Positions 1 to 8,560 of a stretch of 64,000 nucleotides of DNA are shown piece after piece. The position numbers and the translations under genes are program-made. How positions within the stretch are numbered: position 1 is the stretch's first letter; the number at the start of each line of letters is the position of its first letter. The stretch covers positions 434,001-498,000 of the forward strand of contig CANLOV010000002.1 of NCBI GenBank assembly GCA_947492955.1. Reading direction: 5' to 3'. The notes below the pieces were generated by a model. That model was not told the DNA's origin. It was given only the letters and a program-made list of their open reading frames with translations, and ran no database searches. Source of the stretch: an uncultured Cellulophaga sp. Lineage in GTDB: Bacteria > Bacteroidota > Bacteroidia > Flavobacteriales > Flavobacteriaceae.

Positions 1-180
1 ATTATAGATTTAGGTGTAGAATACGAAATTATTAAAAAGAGTGGTTCGTGGTTTAGTTATGGAGACACCAAACTAGGACAAGGTAGAGATGCTGTTAAAA
101 ATTTACTATTAGACAACCCTGAGTTATTTGAAGAACTCGATGTAAAAATAAGAGAAGCTATAAAAGCTGTTAAAAGTTAA
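1..180 (+). CDS. recA: RecA recombinase, C-terminal end (partial)
   Basis: The first 59 codons read in frame from the window edge to a TAA. They carry the conserved RecA C-terminal core with the motif [19 protein letters not shown], followed by a short acidic/basic tail. RecA is the cytoplasmic DNA-strand exchange protein of homologous recombination and SOS induction. The ATPase core lies outside the window. A strong terminator follows directly, so this is the end of its transcript. The identification is secure because this segment is among the best conserved parts of RecA. Confidence 0.95.
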   Translation: MIDLGVEYEIIKKSGSWFSYGDTKLGQGRDAVKNLLLDNPELFEELDVKIREAIKAVKS

Positions 181-214
181 AAAAAACGCCCGATAATATC
201 GGGCGTTTTTTTTA
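181..214 (+). terminator. Rho-independent terminator after recA
   Basis: The hairpin ACGCCCGAT / ATCGGGCGT with a 3-base loop is preceded by an A run and followed by eight T. It begins right after the recA stop codon. The flanking A and T runs extend the stem. Confidence 0.9.
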
Positions 215-267
215 TTATACACGCAACCTTTTCATAAAATAAGCATCTTTAAAAAAAAGAAAATGTT

Positions 268-684
268 ATGAAAAAGTTATTTTTATTTCTAGTAATTATT
301 ATACTAGCTGTATCTTATAACTCATGTAGTGTAGATGATGGTCCAAATTTTAGAATTGCAGCGCTACAGATTACAGATGCAGAATTCCCAGATGCATTTA
401 AAAAAGATTCAACATACACTATAAAAGTAAAATATATAAGGCCAGATAGCTGTACTTTTTTCGAAGGTTTTGAAGTAGTTAGAGAAGCCGATACTATTAG
501 AAACGTAGCCGTTATTGGATCTATAATGACAGATTCTAATGATTGTAGAGAAATTGCAGAAGAATTAGAAACAAGTTTTGAGTTTAAAGTTTTATATTCT
601 GACACCTATTTGTTTAAATTTTTAACTGGAAACAACCAAGACGGAGAAGCTCAATATTTAGAAATAGAAGTTCCCGTAAATTAA
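268..684 (+). CDS. Putative lipoprotein, first gene of a sigma-factor unit
   Basis: This 138-residue protein starts with MKK, a hydrophobic signal segment (about residues 4-16) and a cysteine at position 20 in the context YNSC, a loose Bacteroidota-type lipobox. The rest is soluble and acidic with paired cysteines (about 65 and 93). No family was recognised. The gene lies 22 bp upstream of an ECF sigma factor gene, itself followed by a putative anti-sigma/barrel gene, so the three are probably co-transcribed. It may be an envelope component of that regulatory unit, but this is inference from position only. Confidence 0.7.
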   Translation: MKKLFLFLVIIILAVSYNSCSVDDGPNFRIAALQITDAEFPDAFKKDSTYTIKVKYIRPDSCTFFEGFEVVREADTIRNVAVIGSIMTDSNDCREIAEELETSFEFKVLYSDTYLFKFLTGNNQDGEAQYLEIEVPVN

Positions 685-706
685 GAACCAACAATTAAAC
701 CCTATT

Positions 707-1249
707 TTGAGTTTAGAAGAGCTCATAAACAATTGCAAAAAAGGAAACAGAAAGGCACACGAACAGTTATATAGAGATTACTCTAAAATACTGTTTGGTA
801 TATGCCTTAAGTACTCGCGCAATAAAGTGGAGGCAGAAGATAACCTCCATGATAGTTTTATGACTATTTTTAATAAGATAGCTCAATACAAATCCAAAGG
901 GTCTTTTGAAGGGTGGATTAAAAGAATTACTGTAAATACAGTATTGCAGAAATACAGAAAAGAAGAATTTTTAAATGTAATTTCTGAAAATACCGCAGAA
1001 GTACCTGTAGAAGTTTCTTCTAATGAAACCGACATCCCTTTACAAACTCTTTTAAGCTACATACAAGAATTACCTAATAAGTATAGACTTACTTTTAATT
1101 TATATGTTTTAGATGGATATTCCCATAAAGAAATTGCAGAAATGCTTGGAACATCTACAGGAACATCAAAATCTAACTTAGCAAGAGCAAGAATGTTGCT
1201 AAGAGAAAAAATAGAAATCGCTAATAAGGCAAAAATATCAATAGGCTAA
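707..1249 (+). CDS. ECF-type RNA polymerase sigma factor
   Basis: The 180-residue protein has a sigma-70 region 2 (about residues 12-80, with DYSKILFGICLKYSRN and the GSFEGWIKRITVNT segment) and a region 4 helix-turn-helix (about 115-165, with GYSHKEIAEMLG and STGTSKSNLARARMLL). It would direct RNA polymerase to a dedicated regulon. The only fitting start is TTG at 707; no ATG lies near the beginning of region 2. It is followed 43 bp later by a protein with a short cytoplasmic N-terminus and a transmembrane helix, the usual place for its anti-sigma factor. The regulon and signal are unknown. Confidence 0.9.
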   Translation: MSLEELINNCKKGNRKAHEQLYRDYSKILFGICLKYSRNKVEAEDNLHDSFMTIFNKIAQYKSKGSFEGWIKRITVNTVLQKYRKEEFLNVISENTAEVPVEVSSNETDIPLQTLLSYIQELPNKYRLTFNLYVLDGYSHKEIAEMLGTSTGTSKSNLARARMLLREKIEIANKAKISIG

Positions 1250-1292
1250 CACCTATTAAAAAATAGAAGATTACTTATGTAATCACGGAAAA

Positions 1293-2756
1293 ATGATGAA
1301 GAAGAATATAGACCACTTGTTTCAAGAGAAGTTAAAAGACTTCCATGAGGTTCCAGACCCAAAAGTTTGGAAAAGCATTGAAGCTTCCTTGGACAACAAA
1401 AAAGACAAACGAAGAGTAATTCCTATTTGGTGGAAATTAGGTGGCGTAGCCGCAGTATTAGCGCTATTATTATATATAATTAACCCATTTAACACCGAAG
1501 AAGGGCAAATAACTCCTAGTATAACAGACACAGAAACAACAACCAAACCGTCTGCTAAAGAAGAAGATTCAGATGCTATAAACAAAAGCATTAATAACAC
1601 TGTAGAATACACTGAGAAAGGAACAACAATAACACCATCAATAGAAAATTCTAAAAATAAGGAAGCTACAGAGAAAAAAACTGAAAATATTGCTAACACT
1701 AACAGCTTTGTAAAAAATACTGAAAATAGCATAAAACCTAGCAATACAAATTTAGATGTAACACCTATTGTTTCGCACCCAAACACTGAAAACTTAAAAC
1801 AGCAAATTACTAGTAATAAAACTAAAAATAACAACCCTAACATTACACCAAAAAACAATAACGAAAAAGCTATTGTTTCTAATGATAGTAAAGATAGTAT
1901 TGAAAAAAATAGTACTTCTAATACCAACGAAAAAGAAACTGTTACTAAAATTATAGAAGAAGAAAAGGCTATTGTAAAAGAAAATAACAAAAAGTCAATC
2001 TTTGATGAAATAGAAAAGGAGGAAGAAATTGCAGAAAACACTTCTAAAAAATGGTCTTTAGGACCAAGTATTGCTCCCGTATATTTTGATGGATTGGGCA
2101 ATGGCTCTCCTATTGATAATTCTTTTGCTAACAATACTAAATCTGGGAACGTAAACCTAAGTTATGGTGTTGTAGTTGCCTATGATATTAGTAAAAAACT
2201 AAGTATTAGGTCGGGCATACATAAAGTAGATTATGGTTACGATACCAACGATGTTTCATTTTCGCCTTCCTTTAATAACAATGCAATAACTCTAGATAAT
2301 ATAAATAGAACATCTAAAAATATAAATTTAGAAAACAATGCTATAGCACCATCATTTGAAGCTTTAGATGTTAATGCAGAGAGCGTTAATATATCTGGAA
2401 ATATGCTTCAACAATTTGGCTATTTAGAAGTGCCATTAGAAATTAACTATGCATTAGTAGACCGTAAGTTCGGAATAGATGTTATTGGTGGTATAAGCTC
2501 CTTATTTTTAATAGACAATGCTGTTCTATTAAAGTCCGAAGAAGGGCTAACTACGGAAATAGGAGAAGCAAACAACATTAATAGCGTAAACTTTAGTACA
2601 AATATAGGCTTAGGTTTTAATTATAAGTTTAGCCCAAAAATAAAACTAAACATAGAACCCGTATTTAAATATCAATTAGATACTTTTTCTAGAACAGATA
2701 ATAATTTTAGACCTTACTCTGTAGGTGTTTATAGTGGTTTTACCATTAAGTTTTAA
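1293..2756 (+). CDS. Putative anti-sigma / outer-membrane beta-barrel fusion protein
   Basis: The 487-residue protein has four visible parts. A cytoplasmic N-terminus (residues 1-42) carries the recurrent Bacteroidota motif FHEVPDPKVWKSIEASL. One transmembrane helix spans about 44-64. A low-complexity K/N/T/E-rich linker runs from about 65 to 250. A C-terminal part (about 254-487) has alternating amphipathic strands ending in FTIKF, typical of PorT-like outer-membrane barrels (OMP_b-brl_2). It follows the ECF sigma gene. The likely role, by inference, is to hold the sigma factor at the inner membrane while sensing at the outer membrane. The start may be the second Met. Confidence 0.7.
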   Translation: MMKKNIDHLFQEKLKDFHEVPDPKVWKSIEASLDNKKDKRRVIPIWWKLGGVAAVLALLLYIINPFNTEEGQITPSITDTETTTKPSAKEEDSDAINKSINNTVEYTEKGTTITPSIENSKNKEATEKKTENIANTNSFVKNTENSIKPSNTNLDVTPIVSHPNTENLKQQITSNKTKNNNPNITPKNNNEKAIVSNDSKDSIEKNSTSNTNEKETVTKIIEEEKAIVKENNKKSIFDEIEKEEEIAENTSKKWSLGPSIAPVYFDGLGNGSPIDNSFANNTKSGNVNLSYGVVVAYDISKKLSIRSGIHKVDYGYDTNDVSFSPSFNNNAITLDNINRTSKNINLENNAIAPSFEALDVNAESVNISGNMLQQFGYLEVPLEINYALVDRKFGIDVIGGISSLFLIDNAVLLKSEEGLTTEIGEANNINSVNFSTNIGLGFNYKFSPKIKLNIEPVFKYQLDTFSRTDNNFRPYSVGVYSGFTIKF

Positions 2757-2802
2757 AAATGTTGGTTAGGTTTGGTATTGCATTCTTTGCAATATATGCC
2801 TC

Positions 2803-2836
2803 AAAGTCCCGCCTTGGTAAGCGGGACTTTTTTTTT
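2803..2836 (+). terminator. Rho-independent terminator after the barrel gene
   Basis: A perfect 10-bp stem AAAGTCCCGC / GCGGGACTTT with an 8-base loop is followed by a T run. It ends the rightward sigma-factor transcript. It abuts the end of the leftward plsC gene. Confidence 0.88.
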
Positions 2837-2838
2837 GA

Positions 2839-3603
2839 TTAAAATTTTCCTTGTAATCCGCTTAAAATAACAGCTCTCACCTCTTCCCTTAAAGCTCCCT
2901 TTTCTTCCTCTTTTAAATCTTTGGTTTTAAAAAAAGCATATACTTTAGCTCTGGTAACACCGGGAAAACCGCTAAAAAAGGTAAAAGAAAAACGCTTTTT
3001 ATTATCATAGAATGTCATTGGAACAATTGGTATTTTATGGGCAATAGCCATTTTAAAAGCACCATCTTTAAATTTATCTAATAAAATAGCCTCATCTGGC
3101 ACACCCCCTTCAGGAAAAATACAAATACTTAAACCTTGCCCCAATCTTCTTTGTGCTCTACGATAAACGGCTGTTCTGCTTCTAGCATCCGATCTATCTA
3201 CCATAATACAAACTCGCTTATAGAAAAAACCAAAAATGGGAATCTTAGACAGTTCTTTTTTACCCACAAAAACAAACGGATTTTTACTCACCTTTAGCAT
3301 TAGCATAATATCTAACATGCTCGTATGGTTTGCTACCAGCATATAGCTTTTGTTTTTTTCTAATTTTTCCTCTCTTTTTATACGCGGAAAACAGAACATA
3401 CCATACAGTATAAAATTAGCCCATATATTACGTGCAATCCAAAAGAAATAAGGGTATCCCTTCTCAGAAATTGTAAATAAAACTAATATTGGAAATAACA
3501 GAATAATAGGAATGGCTACTAAAATATAAAACCAAATTCGGTATACTATCCAACCTATTTTTTTAAGAAATAAAATCATGAACTCAAAAATACTAATTTT
3601 CAT
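2839..3603 (-). CDS. plsC: 1-acyl-sn-glycerol-3-phosphate acyltransferase
   Basis: The 254-residue protein has a hydrophobic N-terminal membrane segment (about residues 12-45) and the glycerolipid acyltransferase motifs: the catalytic HxxxxD as NHTSMLD (His93, Asp98) and the phosphate-binding FPEGG near residue 163. It would acylate lysophosphatidic acid at sn-2 to give phosphatidic acid at the inner membrane, a core step of phospholipid synthesis. It stands alone on the minus strand between convergent and divergent neighbours. The family assignment is secure; the exact acyl acceptor is known only by homology. Confidence 0.9.
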   Translation of the reverse strand: MKISIFEFMILFLKKIGWIVYRIWFYILVAIPIILLFPILVLFTISEKGYPYFFWIARNIWANFILYGMFCFPRIKREEKLEKNKSYMLVANHTSMLDIMLMLKVSKNPFVFVGKKELSKIPIFGFFYKRVCIMVDRSDARSRTAVYRRAQRRLGQGLSICIFPEGGVPDEAILLDKFKDGAFKMAIAHKIPIVPMTFYDNKKRFSFTFFSGFPGVTRAKVYAFFKTKDLKEEEKGALREEVRAVILSGLQGKF

Positions 3604-3659
3604 CTGGTTATAGATTCCAATTCATTCATCAATATTTAAATTCTTTCTTAAGATTATTT

Positions 3660-3667
3660 TACCTTTG
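3660..3667 (+). promoter_or_regulatory. Bacteroidota -7 box (TAnnTTTG) before trpS
   Basis: TACCTTTG is a perfect match to the phylum's -7 consensus and lies 15-21 bp before the candidate trpS start codons. No clear TTG element is visible at the expected -33 spacing, so only the -7 half is supported. Confidence 0.55.
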
Positions 3668-3688
3668 CTTCTTATTGAAAAAATGCAA

Positions 3689-4657
3689 ATGGCAAGAATT
3701 TTAACCGGAATACAGAGCACAGGAACACCACATTTAGGTAATATTTTAGGCGCTATTATGCCAGCAATAGAAATGGCAAAAGACCCTAAAAACGAATCTT
3801 TTCTTTTTATAGCAGACATGCATTCGCTAACACAAATAAAAAACGGAGAAGAACTGCGTAAAAACACTTATGCTACTGCTGCTACTTGGCTTGCTTTTGG
3901 TTTAGATATTTCTAAAACTGTTTTTTATAGACAAAGTGATGTACCGCAGGTAACAGAACTAAACTGGTATTTAAATTGTTTTTTTCCTTACCAACGTTTA
4001 ACACTTGCACATTCTTTTAAAGACAAAGCAGATAGGTTAGAAGATGTAAATGCTGGTTTATTTGTATACCCTATGTTAATGGCTGCAGATATATTATTGT
4101 ACGATGCTAACATTGTACCTGTGGGTAAAGACCAATTACAGCATTTAGAAATGACCAGAGATGTTGCCTCTCGTTTTCATGCGCAGTTAGGAGAAACATT
4201 TGTTTTACCAGAAGCTAAAGTACAACAAGAAACCATGTATATTCCTGGTACCGATGGTGCTAAAATGAGTAAAAGTAAAGGGAATATTATAGATATTTTT
4301 CAGACCGATAAAAAACTTCGTAAACAAATTATGGGCATACAAACAGATAGTACGCCTATGGAAGACCCTAAAGACCCTGATAGCGATAATGTTTTTGCTT
4401 TATATAAAATACTAGCTTCTAACGAGCAAATTGCTGAGATGCGTGCTAATTATACTGGCGGAAATTATGGATACGGACATGCAAAACAAGCCTTATACGA
4501 AGTAATTGCTGCTAAGTTTGGAGAAGCTCGCGAAAAGTTTGACTATTACATGAATAACCTAAATGAAATAGACGATGCCTTAGCTATTGGCGCAGAAAAA
4601 GCGAAACTTGTAGCAGACGATGTACTAAAAAGGGTAAGAGTTAAAGTAGGATATTAA
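3689..4657 (+). CDS. trpS: Tryptophanyl-tRNA synthetase
   Basis: This class Ic aminoacyl-tRNA synthetase charges tRNA-Trp. It starts MARILTGIQSTGTPHLGN, which contains the HIGH-equivalent signature, and carries the second signature KMSKS near residue 192. From this start the length is 322 residues, normal for the family. An ATG two codons upstream (3683) is also possible; the longer frame back to a TTG at 3665 overlaps the promoter and is unlikely. The gene is monocistronic, with its own -7 box upstream and a hairpin at its stop codon. Confidence 0.95.
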   Translation: MARILTGIQSTGTPHLGNILGAIMPAIEMAKDPKNESFLFIADMHSLTQIKNGEELRKNTYATAATWLAFGLDISKTVFYRQSDVPQVTELNWYLNCFFPYQRLTLAHSFKDKADRLEDVNAGLFVYPMLMAADILLYDANIVPVGKDQLQHLEMTRDVASRFHAQLGETFVLPEAKVQQETMYIPGTDGAKMSKSKGNIIDIFQTDKKLRKQIMGIQTDSTPMEDPKDPDSDNVFALYKILASNEQIAEMRANYTGGNYGYGHAKQALYEVIAAKFGEAREKFDYYMNNLNEIDDALAIGAEKAKLVADDVLKRVRVKVGY

Positions 4658-4670
4658 AAAATATCCTACT
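4645..4670. terminator. Hairpin between convergent trpS and FKBP genes
   Basis: An 11-bp perfect stem AGTAGGATATT / AATATCCTACT with an AAAA loop spans the trpS stop codon. It lies 11 bp from the end of the convergent gene. There is no strong T run, so termination is plausible rather than certain. Confidence 0.55.
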
Positions 4671-4680
4671 CCTAATTTTA

Positions 4681-5430
4681 TTATTCAATAGCTAATAATT
4701 CCATTTCAAAAATTAACACAGAATACGGAGGAACTTTTTCTCCTGCACCTCTTTCGCCGTAAGCTAAATCCTGAGGAATAAATACTTTCCATTTAGAACC
4801 TACTTGCATTAGTTGCAAAGCTTCTGTCCACCCTGGTATAACCTGTGTTACACCAAAAGTCATAGGCTCTCCTCTCTCTATAGAGCTATCAAAAATTTCT
4901 CCATTAATTAATTTTCCTTCATAATGCACTTTTACCTCATCAGAATCTATTGGTCTTACTCCTTTTCCTTGTTTTAAAACCTCATACTGCAAACCACTTT
5001 CGGTTGTAATAACCCCTGTTCTTTCTGCATTTTCGGCTAAAAAAAGCTCTCCAGCTTCTCTTATTTTTTTTCCTCTTGTCTCTTGTGCACTCTTAGCATA
5101 ATTTTTTAATACGTTACGAGCTTCATCTTGAGACATTCTTTCTTTACCCATTGTAACCTCTTCTATACCTACTTCAAAAGCATTATAAGGTATAGAATCT
5201 ATTCCAATTGTTTTTAAATTTCTTCCTATTTCTAAACCAAAAGCATAACAAAATTTATGAAGCTCATCTTCTAGATTAACTTCTTTTGATTTCTGAATCT
5301 GATTTAATTGCGCTTTAAGTTCAGTTGCTTCAGCCTTTAACTTTGCTACTTCATCAAGTAAATCTTTCTTTTTTTGACCAAAAGCAGTAACTCCAATAAA
5401 AAGGGCTACTACAAACAATAATTTTTTCAT
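4681..5430 (-). CDS. FKBP-type peptidyl-prolyl cis-trans isomerase, exported
   Basis: The 249-residue protein starts MKKLLFVVALFIGVTAFGQ, a clear signal peptide, so the ATG at 5430 is preferred to a TTG 33 bp upstream. A coiled-coil-like dimerisation region (about residues 25-55) and an FKBP_N-like helical part precede a C-terminal FKBP domain (about 155-249) with VKVHYEGKLINGEIFDSS and the closing VPPYSVLIFEMELL. It is a Mip/FkpA-like periplasmic folding catalyst for envelope proteins. It is monocistronic, and no specific client can be named. Confidence 0.9.
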   Translation of the reverse strand: MKKLLFVVALFIGVTAFGQKKKDLLDEVAKLKAEATELKAQLNQIQKSKEVNLEDELHKFCYAFGLEIGRNLKTIGIDSIPYNAFEVGIEEVTMGKERMSQDEARNVLKNYAKSAQETRGKKIREAGELFLAENAERTGVITTESGLQYEVLKQGKGVRPIDSDEVKVHYEGKLINGEIFDSSIERGEPMTFGVTQVIPGWTEALQLMQVGSKWKVFIPQDLAYGERGAGEKVPPYSVLIFEMELLAIE

Positions 5431-5488
5431 CTTATTTTTAAATTTTAAAACGAAAATAACCAAATTATACTTTTTAATTTATATAAAA

Positions 5489-6592
5489 TTATAATGCTTC
5501 AAATAATTTGCCTGGCAAAGGACGTATAACACCTTTCATTTCCATAGTTAATAATACCGAAGAAACTTTAAAAATAGGCAGCTTACATTCTAAAGCTATT
5601 ACATCTAATAATTGCTTACCTTTTTTTAGTAAGTAGGAATGAATCATTGCTTCTGTTTCATCTAAATCCACAAAAAGTTGTTGCTGTACTGCTTTCTGTT
5701 TTTTGTCTTCTAATTCCCAACCCAACAGATACACCAAATCGGCTGCTGATGTTAACATATGTGCCTTTTGTTGTTTTATTAAATTATTACAGCCTATACT
5801 ATATTTATCTGCTACCCTTCCTGGTACTGCAAAAACATCTTTATTATAACTACTAGCAATATCTGCCGTAACTAAACTACCTCCTTTTTCTGCAGACTCT
5901 ATAACTATTGTAGCCTCACTTAAACCTGCAATAATTCTATTTCGCTTTAAAAAATTCTCGCGTTCTGGTTTACTTGTACTTGTAAATTCAGTAAAAAAAC
6001 CGCCATTCTTCTCTACCTCAGCAACATACTTAGAATGTACCTTTGGGTATATTTGGTTTAATCCGTGTGCCAAGCAACCAATAGTTTGCAAACCATATTT
6101 AATAGCTAATTTCTGTATACAAATATCTACTCCATAAGCAAAACCACTAACAATAACGGGGTTAAGTGGCGCAATATCTTCTATAAATTTTTCGCAAAAC
6201 GCTGTGCCATAGCTTGTAACATTTCTTGTTCCTACAACACTTATGAGTCTTTTGCGTTTAATATCTATATTCCCCCTAGTAAATAATAAAATTGGACTAT
6301 CAATAGCATGCTTTAATTGCTCAGGATAATCATCATCCATAAAATAAGAATAACTAATGTTGTTATCTTGTATATATTGATATTCTAACTTAGCAGTTTC
6401 TAAATAAAGAGTATCGTATAAATTTTTAATGGTATGCAAGCCTATACCATCAATTTTTAATAAATGTTCTTTTTTGGTTTCAAAAACTGCTATTGAATTA
6501 CCGCAATGTGCAATTAATTTTTTAGCAGTAACATCGCCAATATTAGGAATATTTTGAAGCCTTAAAATTGCAATAATTTCATCCTTAGCCAT
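5489..6592 (-). CDS. dprA: DNA-processing protein DprA
   Basis: The 367-residue protein has an N-terminal helical region resembling helix-hairpin-helix repeats (NIGDVTAKKLIAHCG), the central Rossmann-like DprA core (about 110-310) with VVGTRNVTSYG, VSGFAYGVD, FLKRNRIIAGLSEATIVIE and GGSLVTA, and a C-terminal winged-helix-like end (about 315-367). DprA loads RecA on incoming single strands during natural transformation. It precedes an HU/SPOR gene on the opposite strand, an arrangement common in flavobacteria. All expected motifs are present, so the gene looks intact. Confidence 0.93.
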   Translation of the reverse strand: MAKDEIIAILRLQNIPNIGDVTAKKLIAHCGNSIAVFETKKEHLLKIDGIGLHTIKNLYDTLYLETAKLEYQYIQDNNISYSYFMDDDYPEQLKHAIDSPILLFTRGNIDIKRKRLISVVGTRNVTSYGTAFCEKFIEDIAPLNPVIVSGFAYGVDICIQKLAIKYGLQTIGCLAHGLNQIYPKVHSKYVAEVEKNGGFFTEFTSTSKPERENFLKRNRIIAGLSEATIVIESAEKGGSLVTADIASSYNKDVFAVPGRVADKYSIGCNNLIKQQKAHMLTSAADLVYLLGWELEDKKQKAVQQQLFVDLDETEAMIHSYLLKKGKQLLDVIALECKLPIFKVSSVLLTMEMKGVIRPLPGKLFEAL

Positions 6593-6696
6593 TTACAAAT
6601 TGTTATATTTTCTCACAAAATACACAATTTAAAATGTTAATAAAAAGTTATGCGAATGCTTATTCTGCATTAATTTTTTTTATAATATTTGTAAAC

Positions 6697-7659
6697 ATGA
6701 GAACAGCATACTATATTGAAGAGTTATTATACAGGTACAATTGTGTTATAGTACCTGGTTTTGGTGCGTTTTTAACTCAGGTAAAGTCTGCTGAAATACA
6801 AAAAAGCACCAATACTTTTTATCCTCCTACTAAAGTAATTTCTTTTAACGAACAACTTTCTTCTAACGACGGATTGTTAATAGCTTATATGGCTGATGCC
6901 GAAAAAGTTTCTTACGATGAAATGTTAGAGAAAATAGAAACTACTGTTTTAGAATGGAAAAATATACTTAAAGAAAAGCCATTTTTAGCCATTGGTAATA
7001 TTGGAAAATTATCTTTAAATAGTGAAGGGAGCATACAGTTTAACCCTGCAAATAAAGTTAACTTTTTAACTTCTTCTTATGGCTTAAGTTCTTATACTTC
7101 TAATCCTATTACCAGAGAAATATTAAAAGAAGAGGTTGAAACATTAGAAGAAACCATACCGTTTATTATTACTCCCGAAAAAAGAGAAACATCTAGTTTT
7201 AGACCTTTTCTTAAATATGCAGCAATAGGCTTATTACTAATTGCTACTGGTCTTAGTAGTTTTCAGTTTTATAATGAGAATATTAATACCGATGAAATAG
7301 TACAGCACCAAGCACAGGAACAAATTTCTAGAAATTTACAAGAAGCTACTTTTTTTAGCAATGCTCCTTTAGAATTACCCTCTTTAACTTTAGATCTTAT
7401 TAAGAAAAAAGTGGTAGTAGAAAATGCTGAAATAAAAAATCATCATATTATAGCCGGAGCCTTTAGAGTTCGTAAAAATGCGGATAAAAAAGTAGCCGAA
7501 TTAAAAAGAAAAGGATATGATGCCTCTTATATTGGTGCCAACAAATATGGTTTACACCAAGTAACCTTTGGTAGCTATAGTAATGTAGACGAAGCATTAA
7601 CTTATCTTAAGAAAATAAAAAGTACTGTTTCTAAAGAGGCTTGGCTTTTTAGCGAATAA
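6697..7659 (+). CDS. HU-CCDC81-like and SPOR domain protein
   Basis: From the ATG at 6697 the 320-residue protein starts MRTAYYIEELLYRYNCVIVP, typical of the Bacteroidota HU-CCDC81-SPOR family. A TTG/ATG-rich extension upstream (from 6634) looks untranslated. The N-terminal part (about 1-130) is the HU-like domain, one transmembrane helix lies near 172-192, and a SPOR domain (about 245-320; HHIIAGAFRVRKNADKKVAEL) ends the protein. SPOR binds denuded septal peptidoglycan in the periplasm. The cytoplasmic HU-like part suggests a link between cell division and DNA or protein partners, which is inference. Confidence 0.88.
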   Translation: MRTAYYIEELLYRYNCVIVPGFGAFLTQVKSAEIQKSTNTFYPPTKVISFNEQLSSNDGLLIAYMADAEKVSYDEMLEKIETTVLEWKNILKEKPFLAIGNIGKLSLNSEGSIQFNPANKVNFLTSSYGLSSYTSNPITREILKEEVETLEETIPFIITPEKRETSSFRPFLKYAAIGLLLIATGLSSFQFYNENINTDEIVQHQAQEQISRNLQEATFFSNAPLELPSLTLDLIKKKVVVENAEIKNHHIIAGAFRVRKNADKKVAELKRKGYDASYIGANKYGLHQVTFGSYSNVDEALTYLKKIKSTVSKEAWLFSE

Positions 7660-7748
7660 ATTACACTTCATTTTAGTTTTATACCCTTAGCATTGTATAT
7701 TTATACAAAATATACCGTTGTATATTTTATAACGTAACATAAAAAAAT

Positions 7749-8261
7749 ATGCAAGCTAAAACTCCGAGTGATTCTAGAACCATACTAACAGATATGGTGC
7801 TTCCTAGTGAAACCAACCACTTAAACCATTTATTTGGCGGCGAATTATTAGCCCGTATGGATAGAGCCGGTAGTATTGCTGCCAGAAGGCACAGTTCTAA
7901 TATTACAGTAACCGCCTCTGTAAACCATGTTGCATTTAATAAATCTGTTCCCTTAGGAAGTATTGTTACGGTTGATGCTAAAGTCTCTAGAGCCTTTAAA
8001 ACCTCTATGGAGATATATATAGACGTTTGGATAGAAGAACACTCTACAGGAGCTCGTACAAAGGCAAATGAAGCTATTTACACCTTTGTTGCAGTAGACG
8101 AAGATGGTAAACCTACCGCAGTTCCTGAATTAAAACCCGAGACCGACTTAGAAAAAGAACGTTTTGCTGGTGCACTACGCAGAAAACAACTAAGTCTTGT
8201 TTTAGCTGGAAAAATGAAGGCTGATGACGCTACAGAATTACGAGCGTTGTTTATAGAATAG
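7749..8261 (+). CDS. Acyl-CoA thioesterase, hotdog fold (YciA/BFIT type)
   Basis: The 170-residue protein contains the acyl-CoA hydrolase signature NHLNHLFGGELLARMDRAGSI near residues 18-38, including the catalytic Asn/Asp region, and the long helix/sheet of a single hotdog domain (about 10-130). It would hydrolyse acyl-CoAs to free fatty acid and CoA in the cytoplasm. It follows the HU/SPOR gene by 89 bp in the same direction. The chain-length preference cannot be read from sequence. Confidence 0.9.
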   Translation: MQAKTPSDSRTILTDMVLPSETNHLNHLFGGELLARMDRAGSIAARRHSSNITVTASVNHVAFNKSVPLGSIVTVDAKVSRAFKTSMEIYIDVWIEEHSTGARTKANEAIYTFVAVDEDGKPTAVPELKPETDLEKERFAGALRRKQLSLVLAGKMKADDATELRALFIE

Positions 8262-8417
8262 TTACAATAACAGTTCAAAACATAAATTAATTGGAGCTTA
8301 AAACGAAAATAATCTTTTCTATTCTTTTTATAATAGGCGTTTCCTGTTTGGCTAAAATTATTAAAGTTAAACAATAAGCGTTTTATTAACAGACTTGGGA
8401 AAATTAATCCATTATTA

Positions 8418-8528
8418 ATGAAAAAATCATCCTGGTTTTTCTCTGATGAGAAAGGTTCATTTTCAAAGTATATAATTGTAATTTTTATAATTATACTACT
8501 CTTGACGATATGGGTAGATTTTGAATGA
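8418..8528 (+). CDS. Possible 36-residue membrane miniprotein
   Basis: An ATG-initiated frame encodes MKKSSWFFSDEKG, then one strongly hydrophobic helix (about residues 18-32) ending in WVDFE and TGA. It lies in the 299-bp gap after the thioesterase gene. A charged N-terminus followed by a single transmembrane helix is typical of real small membrane proteins. There is no homology that I recognise and no clear ribosome binding site. It could be chance in AT-rich sequence. The rest of the gap holds nothing convincing. Confidence 0.4.
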   Translation: MKKSSWFFSDEKGSFSKYIIVIFIIILLLTIWVDFE

Positions 8529-8560
8529 AAGAAATCTATAAACAAAAAGATTTTCCTCAG

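Noticed and set aside
1322-2134. A 270-codon open frame on the minus strand, opposite the barrel protein gene
   Set aside because: It lies opposite the low-complexity K/N/T linker, whose codon bias keeps the opposite frame open. The product is a meaningless Ser/Leu/Phe-rich chain.
3665-3688. A TTG start giving a longer TrpS
   Set aside because: It lies on the -7 promoter box; an ATG that fits the family N-terminus is just downstream.
6634-6696. A 21-residue N-terminal extension of the HU/SPOR protein
   Set aside because: Family members start at MRTAYYIEELL. The extension is hydrophobic and overlaps the promoter region.
8291-8377. A 28-codon TTG-started frame with a hydrophobic stretch (FSILFIIGVSCLAK)
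   Set aside because: It resembles a lipoprotein signal, but the start codon is weak and the chain ends a few residues later. Chance is likely in AT-rich DNA.
8078-8545. A 155-codon frame on the minus strand over the thioesterase end and the gap
   Set aside because: It overlaps a well-conserved plus-strand gene, has no recognisable protein features and uses atypical codons.
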